From Adenophora triphylla var. japonica (taxonomy: Eukaryota; Streptophyta; Magnoliopsida; Asterales; Campanulaceae), in the NCBI GenBank assembly GCA_022495995.1, contig JAFEMH010000923.1, positions 512,501 through 576,500 of the forward strand: DNA of 64,000 nt. The letters run 5' to 3'. A program made the position numbers and the translations under genes. The notes below the pieces were generated by a model. It was not told where the DNA came from, made no database searches, and saw only the letters and a list, made by a program, of their open reading frames with translations. The stretch's first letter is position 1; each line of letters begins with the position of its first letter. Positions 55,853 through 64,000 of the stretch are shown in pieces.

Positions 55853-57005
55853 CTGCTCATAACAGCCAGCCCTAGAACAGCAGGAAATAAGATAATGAAG
55901 GGAAAATGTTGTCTCCTAAACTCTGCAATATAAATAGCATGTGGAAAATTTGAGGGTCAGCACAGAGCATATAAACAAAATGAGAGCGATCAAACTTCTG
56001 CATGTACAAACAAATATACATTCCATTTTTTAGAGTTTGAATACCTAGTTGAAATGCAACAATCACAGAAAGAGAAAACAGAAATTTCATAGTATTAGAA
56101 ATCGACCATCATGCAAAGATCTGAAATGGCTGTACTGATGAATCATAAAGAAAATATGAGCACCTTAGCCATGTTATGACGTCTGAAAGCTTAGAATCAC
56201 ATTCTGGTTCAAGTTTGGGACCTTGTTGGTATTGCCTTTTTTCACTTACATAACTAAAAAGAGACAAGTAGTTTAAATATGACCGAGCGACATAAGCATT
56301 GCTAAGTATTTTAGAATGTATCTGGAGGTGAATATATAAAGACCTCCCTATCCAATACGCAAAAGGTTCAGCCAAGATGCAATTATAAAAATCTCTATAT
56401 GAACTGCTTTCAGAAAGTACTCCCTCCGTCCCAAAATGATCTTCCTACTTTTTTGTCATTACTACGAATGAACTTTGAGCAATTATTTTAGGCTGATTTA
56501 ATAATACTAATGTAAATCTAAAATTGATACACAATCAACAATACTGTCAATAACTAGTTTTACATTTTCATTAGGATAATTAAATCAACCTAAAATAATT
56601 GCTCAAAGTTCATTCGTAGTAATGACAAAAAAAGTGGGAAGATGCTGATAGAAAACTACAGAGTGCATATATTTCATCTACTACAAAAGCATCCATTTCT
56701 CATCCAAGCCAATACAAATCTTCTGCTTCACTACGGCATTTTAACAAACAGGTTTGGACCATTTACAAGAAACTTCACCAACAGCAACCTAAATTTGATT
56801 TTTCTTTTATAACAGAAATCAAAACACAATCTCAAGGATATACCCAAAGTTAGTGAATCAATATTTAATGTCAAATTCATCATGGGTTTCCAAACTTTAG
56901 ACTAGCAAACGCAAATTAATTCACAAAGACAGCAGAGAAATGCAAAAGGGGTTTCACAGGAAGTATGAAAATCAAAATAATAGTAAGAAAGTGGAGGAAA
57001 TTCAC
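55853..57005 (-). other. Probable 5' UTR intron of the helicase gene
   Basis: On the minus strand a donor (CTGAG before GTGAATTT, at 57005) and an acceptor (GAGCAG at 55853) would splice a leader exon around 57006-57110 to the exon holding the ATG at 55836. The interval has no coding content and carries a foldback MITE at 56420-56645. Confidence 0.5.
56420..56645. mobile_element. Foldback MITE in the helicase leader intron
   Basis: The left end CTCCCTCCGTCCCAAAATG follows TA. Arms of about 75 bp pair almost perfectly (CATTACTACGAATGAACTTT with its complement near 56610). The right end has lost the CTCCCTCCGT terminus and stops in GTGGGAAGATG. Confidence 0.85.
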
Positions 57006-57109
57006 CTCAGATTTGTTGAAGCTTAGCTTATTAAAGAAATGATAATGGCTTCCGATTTCGGAAAAGACCCGCCAATCTTCAGAATTTCCTCTTTGTGTGA
57101 TTTTTGGTA

Positions 57110-58308
57110 CTTGGATAGTTGGATAGAACTAAGGGTAGCAGACGTCGAAGCAGGAATAATAACGGGCTTTGGATTTCAGTAAATTGTCCAAAAGCCAATC
57201 CCTACTATAAATGGGCCGGAAACTATTCTTCTTCTTTTTGACTACTCCCTTCCCTCCGTTCCATAAAATCTTACTCACTTTAATACTCCGTCCGTCTCAT
57301 ACCTAGGTGCACACTTGGTGTTTTGCACGTAAATTAAGAAAGTGAATAATGGAGAAAGTGTTGTGAGTGTAAAAGTAAAATATAAGAGAAAATGAGTGGA
57401 GAGAATAGTAAATTATAATGGTGTTGTGAGTATGTTTCGTAATCACTTTCATGAATTGAAGTGACTCTAGGCTAATCCTTTTGATGGTATTACATACTCT
57501 AAAAGCAATTAGAGTGGTTGATAAGAGATGAATTAAAAATATAGAAGTTTATCTTGTGATTTTGAGAGATTACAATGAATAGCATTAACAAAGGATTGAA
57601 ATCTTCGTAGGGGAATTGATATGATTGAATTAATTGAGAGAAGTATTTGAGGGCTATTTGTGTGTTCTTTCAGGGAGAGAACACATCAGAACTTATATAG
57701 GAGAAGGGCCTCGAACAAGGAGAAGAAACCTTGTATTTATAGGTGTGAATTACTTGATCATCAAGTTAGAAGTCACAATTAAGAAAGAAATCAAATACTT
57801 GATTTGTTTGAGTGATTGGGAGGTTATAGGAAGTCTCAGATTAGAGTAATTCCCAAATTAGGAGATGAGATATCAAGAAAGAGATCGAAAAGGAAAATAA
57901 AAGTGAATCTGCTCATTATAGGAGGTTGTCTCGTGCGAGAAATGTAGTTTCGTACCCAACAATTTTACTATTTTACTCTCTCAAATTATTTTGTTAGTCG
58001 GTTAAGTACAAAACTAATGAAGTTAATCAGAAACCTAACGAAACATGACGAAACTAATGAGCTTTCATCAAAACACGAAAGCGAGACCAAGAGTTGTGTA
58101 AACATATAATAATGAGTTCAAAATGGGGCGTGTACAATTTTAACTGCACCATTGTTCATCATTGGTTTCGCCATTGTGCTATAAACCATCAATAAGATGA
58201 AGCCCCTCAATGTCTCTAGTGTATCCCTGACGTTCGCTCTATAAGATATCCATACATAGACATTTAAATGATTCTTTTGATCGATAAGATTTGGCTTAGA
58301 GAACAGTA
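57110..58308. other. Intergenic, no gene seen
   Basis: Contains a decayed MITE fragment near 57243-57440 (two CTCCGT-type ends). The rest is AT-rich and unassigned, possibly an old LTR fragment around 57480-58000. Confidence 0.4.
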
Positions 58309-58310
58309 TA

Positions 58311-58593
58311 CTCCCTCCGTCCCACCTCACTTGACACCCTTGAGGTGGGCACGAGAACTAAAGAAAAAGAATAAAATAAAAGAAATGTGTGGTAGAAAAT
58401 GAAGAGAGAGAATGAGTGGGGTAAATAGTAGTGTTGGTTAAATAAATTGAGTGGTGAAAAATGAAGAGAGAGAATGAGTGGTGGGGTAGAGTGAATATAA
58501 AATTATAAAAAAGTAGGCTATTTTGGGAAGTATCAAGTGAGGTGGGACGGCCCAAAATAAAAATAAGTGTCAAGTGAGATGGGACGGAGGGAG
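58311..58593. mobile_element. Stowaway-type MITE, 283 bp
   Basis: Termini CTCCCTCCGTCCCACCTCAC and its complement at the right, TA on both sides (58309-58310, 58594-58595). Inner motif TCACTTGACAC is inverted at the other end. Confidence 0.92.
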
Positions 58594-58994
58594 TACATCA
58601 AATTATCTGGATGGAGGAAGAGACGCCAATCAAGCTTACCAAACACAACGAGATTAAAGAGTTGCGTAAAACAAGATTGTACGTTAAAATATTAAAATAC
58701 AAGACTCTCAACAAAAGGAGAGAAAACACAATGCTCTCAATAAATAAAAAAAGGAGAGAAAACATAATATTCGGTCTTATTAAACATCAAATTTGAAGAA
58801 ACAAAATTTTTAAATCGGATAATTAATTCCAAATTTTGCATTTGTTAATAGATAAATTGTCAATTAATAAATACAAAATTTAGAATGTTATTGATTAATC
58901 AAATCAGAATAGAAGGTCCGGATCAGATGGGAAGAAGAAGAACCTGTTTGCCTTAGCAATGGGCCCCATTTCTTGATTGAGTTAATTAATGTAT

Positions 58995-59134
58995 GAGAGT
59001 TACTATTTAAACCCCAAAAAATTATGAGTATACCCCATTACTAATATCACCCCAAATAAATTACACACACCCCTTTATTTTCCCTTTATACCCTTCCATT
59101 CACCCACTCACCCACACCCATTTCATTTACAGCC

Positions 59135-59199
<65 letters not shown>

Positions 59200-60185
59200 A
59201 GAAGAAGAAGAAGAAGAAGATTCTGGCTGGAATTCGTTGGCTAGAGGGAGAGGGGGTGGGTTAGTTTATTCTCTCAAAAAATCACCCAACCATGTCATCT
59301 ATGAAAAAATAGGGGTCGGCCGCTACCCGCCTACTCCGACGGAAAAAGTCGGCCACTACCTGCCGACTTTGGGCTTAAAAGTCGGCCACACCCGGCCGAT
59401 TCTGGGAAAAAAGTCGGCCACCACCGGCCGATTCTGGGAAAAAAGTCATCCACCATTGGCCGATCCCTTGTTTTTCATAAAATTCACCTAATTTTTTTGA
59501 AATTATATTTCAAAAATCATTTGTATGAGCTAAATAAGTCATATACCTAAAAGAAATTATAATTTTTATTGAAATTATACTCTAAAATTTATATACATAA
59601 TTTTTTTAAAAAAATATATATATTCAAGACAAGATTAAAATGAGCAAATAATTTTTGGAGTATAATTTCAAAAAAAAATTATATGACTTATTTAGCTCAT
59701 GCAAATGATTTTTTTAGTATAATTTCAAAAAAATTAGGTGAATTTTATGAAAAAAACAAGGGGTTGGCCAGTGGTGGATGACTTTTTATTAAAAAGTCAT
59801 CCGGGTATGGTGGAAAAAATTACAAAAAGTCGGTCGGGTGTGGTTGACTTTTTTCCCAGAATCGGCCGGTAGTGGCCGACTTTTAAGCCTAAAGTCGTCC
59901 GGGTATGGCCGACTTTTAAGCCCAAAGTCGGCAGGTGATGGCCGACTCTGATAATTTTCGTTTTTTTTATTTAAAAAAAATGTTAAAATTTTGAGAATGA
60001 GATTTTTTTTTTTATATAGAGAAAGTAAGGGGCTGGAAATGAGGGTTGGGGGGGGAGAGTGGTGAATGGAGTGAATGGGAGAAGATGAACAAAGGGGTAA
60101 AAAAATAATTAACCTCAATGGCATTTTTGCAATTTTTTCATTTGGAGTTTACTAATAATATTTTGGGGTTTAAATAGTAACTCTC
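58995..60185. mobile_element. Palindromic Mutator-like non-autonomous element
   Basis: 1,191 bp, flanked by a perfect 9-bp duplication TTAATGTAT (58986-58994, 60186-60194) as for Mutator-like elements. Termini GAGAGTTACTATTTAAACCCC and its complement. The two halves are inverted copies along most of their length around a centre near 59610, AT-rich at the apex. Each arm holds a tandem array based on AAAGTCGGCCACNACCNGCC (about 59330-59460 and 59765-59945). A (GA)n(GAA)n microsatellite (59135-59220) breaks the symmetry on the left. The short open frame over the array is repeat-driven and not a gene. No transposase. Confidence 0.88.
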
Positions 60186-60668
60186 TTAATGTATTTCGGT
60201 TAATTTATGTGGGCCTGACTCGACATCTATAACTATATAATGGCTGAAGTGAATAAGGATTCTTTCTTAAAACAGAAATTTGGGCGGGAAAAATGAAATC
60301 TAAATATGGAAATAAAAATGCTTCGTATTCCTAAACTGTAATTAATACTAACCCGATTCACCATTAAGTTAACAAGCATGCTGTCTCGAATTTCTAATGA
60401 ACATTTAATATAATTTCTACTTAAAAACAGTTCCTAATAATTATATACTTATTACAACTCCAATTCGAAAATGAAAGAAGGCAACAATTGCTTACATTCC
60501 TTAATTATTTTTACGGTCCATGCAATAAAAAATTAAAATATGTAAATAAGAATTGAAGTCCAAACGTTTTACATCACATATAAATAGTTACACAGTTCCA
60601 TTTCAAATTTGTTCCTTTCTCTTCTTCTTTTACTTCTCTCTCTTCTTCTTCATTCATCTTCATTCAAC

Positions 60669-63089
60669 AATGTCTGCTCGCATCACTATTAAAAGACCTT
60701 CGTAGGGAAGATCTCGACTGGGTTATCAATGTTCGTGTGGCTAGGAAGTACAAAGTTCAAGTTAGAGAAGGTGTGAAGATACTCTGAAAGTTTCGAGTTA
60801 ATTCTTGTGGATTCAGAGGTAAGTTACACATTTTGTTATATGCAAAGATGTAGTCTCGGTTGAAGAACTCTTTCTTTCTACATCATCTTATGAAACTTTT
60901 TTATATTTCAGGGTGCAAGGATTCAAGCAACAATTCCCAAAATGTTTATGCATAAATATGGTCCTAAAATGAATGAATGTGCAGTATATTACATTTCTAA
61001 TTTCAGTGTGGTTGAAAACAGGGGAAAGTATCGCATTACTGAACATCCTTTGAAAATCATCTTCTTTAACAGTACTGATATTTATTCAGTTACGGGCTTA
61101 AGTTTCCCAAAAAAGGTTTTTTCCCTAATGTCTTTTCCAGATTTACTAGCTTTAACGGATGTTGATGATTGTGGCTTGATAGGTATTTATATTTCTTATT
61201 TTAACTATTTTTTATCCAGTTTCTTTTTTTTTTTCTACATTAATTTTTTAAATTTAACCTTTTCTTAGATGTTGTTGGGAGATTGGTCAGAAAAAGCAAA
61301 GTGAAACATATTCACAACCAACGTACAAGTCCAGGTGAAAAGTTAATAGAAGTCGTATTGGAGGACATTGGGTAATTACTTATTTCATTTGAAGTATATA
61401 TGTTTCACAGTTTGATGTACTATTTGTAATTTTTTTTGTTCCTTTATTGACAAATTTTTTTTTTCCCAGGAACAACTCTTTAAACTGTACTCTTTGGGGT
61501 GATTATGCTGATGAGATGTTTAGTCTCATTGAAACATGTGGTGATTCTCCTTTGATTGTTTTGATTCAGTTGTGTAAACCAAAAAGTTATGATGGTAATG
61601 TATTCTATACCATATTGTTCTATAGTATAAATTATCTCATCATTATTCTGATGTGAATATAACTAACTATTATTATTATATGATTTTAGGTAAAATTTCA
61701 ATCTCAAATGCATTTTTTGCTACTAAACTACATGTTGATCCTATTGTTCCAGAAATTGCTGAACTGAAAAGGTAGTAAATTTGTTCATTGATTATTTTTT
61801 ATTTACCTTTTCATCTTTTATATTAATATTCTAATGTGCTAATATGCTAATATATTTTCTCTTCCAAATTTCATAGTTTGTTTTGCGGTTGAATCTGGAT
61901 CTTCTCATAAGATCACCAAATTGAGTCATCTAATGCTTATTCCAGTTATGATGAACTTGAAAGTGGTTTGGCTAACGTTTTGGCTGTAGCTGATCTTGGA
62001 ATGCAAGGAGGTTTTTAAAATAATTTTGCTCTTTTATTTACATTTCTGATCATGTTTAAAGGAATTCGTATCTTCATTCATTTCTTTTTATATTTTGAAG
62101 GAAGGATACTTTTTGGGTGATAGGTCAAATTTCTGAAGTATTTGTTGATGGATGTTGGTCTTTTATTAGTTGTAAGGTTTGTATGCATAAGTTGGATTAC
62201 TGTTGAAAGCGGTTATTTTTGCAAAGGTTGTAACAACAATATAACCAAGGCCATTCCAAGATATAAAGTGAAGGTGAATGTTCACTCTGGTGATGAGACG
62301 GCGAAATTCATGCCTATGGGACGAGATGCTTTGTGAAACATTGGTTGGTCAATCTGTAGTGGAGCTAAAGGACCACTATATTAAGGTTTTTAAAAATAAT
62401 TTAATTTTATTTTATTAAATTGAAGTCATTTATTTAATATTTTATCTACTAATAGTTTCACTTATTTTCATTTCTTTCAGATTACAGAAAGTGGAAGAAA
62501 GGAATATTGTTTACCCATTGTCCGGATGAAATCATTGCCATAGTAGGCAAAAGCTGCTATTTTCAAGGTTCATACTGAGGGATGTTAATTTAAGTGGTAA
62601 AGATCAAAATTATTCTTACGGATCCTGCTTTCATGGGAAATCTTTGGTGGATAAATATATTAAGAAAAAAATTAAGGTCAAAAAGGTTTGTATTAGGTTT
62701 TGAAATAACCATTGCAAATGTACTTTAAATGATTTTCTTTATTAATGTTGTTCTCTTTTTTGTAGAGGATTGATGTATTAGCGGCTATTAAGGAGGTGGT
62801 GATGAAGTTATTGAGGTAATAAACTTGACAAAGTTATTTAATTTTATTTTTCATTACAAATTTTATTTTATTTTTTCTTACTTTTATCATTTTTGTAATG
62901 TAGATAAATGATTCTTGTGGTGATAATGAAGAGAAGACCCCAGAAAATGTTGGCTTGAAGGAGATTTTTGTCATTTGAAGACAACTGCGACAAGCACATT
63001 AACGGTGATGGTGGATCATCTAACAAGGATGGGATTCGATTCTGAGAAGGAAATCAAGATTGAGAAAGGCGAAAATTTTACGAGTCTTT
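60669..63089 (+). pseudogene. RPA1-like single-strand DNA-binding protein, decayed
   Basis: Exon-like pieces read as a replication protein A large-subunit homologue: LKDLRREDLDWVINVRVARKY (60690-60750), ARIQATIPKMFMHKYGPKM and YRITEHPLKIIFFNSTDIYS (60912-61182, OB fold), VVGRLVRKSKVKHIHNQ (61270-61372) and LNCTLWGDYADEMF (61470-61594). Next are SSYDELESGLANVLAVADLG (about 61940-62010), then the Rep_fac-A_C zinc-ribbon part (YFCKGCNNNITKAIPRYKVKV, 62210-62275), and a basic tail with IKIEK near 63052. Frame changes and stops occur after GVKIL near 60787, in 61876-61930 and after GRDAL near 62335, so it is not functional as written. Such RPA1-like genes in plants are either host duplicates or cargo of Helitrons; no Helitron Rep/helicase is seen here. 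Confidence 0.72.
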
Positions 63090-64000
63090 AGTGTTTTTGG
63101 TTAATTTTATTGGAACATTATCATTTGAACAATTGTGTTATTTTGTACGATTTGGGTATTTGTAATTTGTGGATTTGTAATTCATTTTGGGTTTTCTTTT
63201 TTTAATTTAGATTTTATAATAGTTTTATGCATTTTGTTTTCACTTATTTCCTTTTTTTTTGAATGTTAAAGTGTTTTTACATTTACTTTTTGTTTTTTTT
63301 TTAGATATCAATTTTATACTACACGACATGTTCTTATTGTTCAAATTATAATGCTTTCCCCTATTTAACTTATTTCTACCAACTAAATCATTTCACTTAA
63401 AAATTCACTTAAATCAAATCCCTAATCATGTTTTCCTCTAAACGAGAATCAAGGAAATCTTAAAAAATCAAATCACAATAATAAGTTTGCTAAACATAAA
63501 ATCGAGCAACCTTATTCAATCATTTTTAATTCTCAATCAATGTGTCTACTTTATTCATTTCAAATTAAAATACATGAACATCATATCCTTGATTATGTTT
63601 TTAAGACAATGGAAGATGTATATAAGAGAAACTTACTTCTCCTCTAACATAAGTCCACTATGGTAGATCTCCATACAAAAATTATCTCCAAGTACTTGGA
63701 AAACAAAATGCATAATCAAACATTTTGTTAGAATAAAATCAATTACGACTCAAAAAATATTATCTATACTCTTTTTATGTCATATAATTTAAGTTACAAA
63801 TGATTTACATATCAATGTTGCTATTAAAGTACCTTCCCTTTCATGTAAGCCGTTTTCTAATAAAAATTAAAACATAAACATCAATTTTTCGGTACAATGT
63901 TTTTCCAATGTCATTTAGTCATGTATCCAATCATCTTATGAAGAAATTAATGTTTATTAAAACAGCTTTTTAAATCAAATATAGTATCCACAATTAATAT
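63090..64000. other. AT-rich flank, no gene seen
   Basis: No exon, RNA gene or element terminus is recognisable in the last 900 bases. Confidence 0.5.

Noticed and set aside
59237..59491. 84-residue protein with VGHYLPTLGLKVGHTRPILG repeats
   Set aside because: It is the translation of a tandem array within a palindromic transposon; the mirror arm gives another such frame on the other strand.
1..64000. CRISPR arrays, operons, integrons, prophage or bacterial defence systems
   Set aside because: Introns, LTR elements, MITEs and telomeric repeats show plant nuclear DNA. The regular repeats are minisatellites without spacers.

Overview
This is nuclear DNA from a flowering plant, most likely a eudicot. 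The evidence is spliced genes with plant families (a three-repeat MYB, a DUF295 F-box pair, a UDP-glucose 4-epimerase, an ISE1/RH47-like helicase), a CCCTAAA-type telomeric repeat block, and many small elements ending in CTCCCTCCGTCCC with TA target duplications. I could not fix the species. Nothing prokaryotic, plasmid-like or CRISPR-like is present.

Left third (1-29 kb): a repeat-rich block. Frameshifted exons of a GT14-like glycosyltransferase (706-2054) sit just inside the right end of a CACTA element (ends 2591), which may have captured them. Next come an interstitial telomere-like array (2592-2992) and a 7-bp TATAGGG/TATAGTG minisatellite (seen at 2993-3005, 6143-6184 and 15152-16660). 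The minisatellite was split by three insertions: a 5'-truncated LINE with a tRNA-like head (3006-6142), a complete non-autonomous gypsy element with 2.7-kb LTRs (6185-15151) and a Stowaway-type MITE (15711-15997). From 17 to 29 kb elements are nested: a copia fragment was split by a gypsy element, which was split by a second CACTA-like element carrying a broken Transposase_24 gene and an approximately 820-bp palindrome.

Middle (29-37 kb): two tandemly duplicated F-box/DUF295 genes on the minus strand. The second has lost exactly its F-box, in frame. A Pack-MULE-like element with a universal stress protein fragment follows, then a degenerate non-autonomous LTR element with a repeat-containing ORF.

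Right part (38-57 kb): ordinary gene space with three apparently intact genes. They are a MYB3R transcription factor (7 coding exons, 507 codons, one GC-AG intron), a UDP-glucose 4-epimerase (9 exons, 358 codons) and an intronless-CDS DEAD-box helicase resembling mitochondrial RH47/ISE1 (565 codons, minus strand). Their introns and flanks are loaded with small MITEs.

Right end (57-64 kb): MITEs, a 1.19-kb fully palindromic Mutator-like element with a perfect 9-bp target duplication, and a decayed RPA1-like gene whose kind is often carried by plant Helitrons. The genes do not form a pathway or cluster. What unites the window is serial transposon insertion, gene-fragment capture and hairpin-forming repeats. 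Identities are from reading the sequence; no database search was run.
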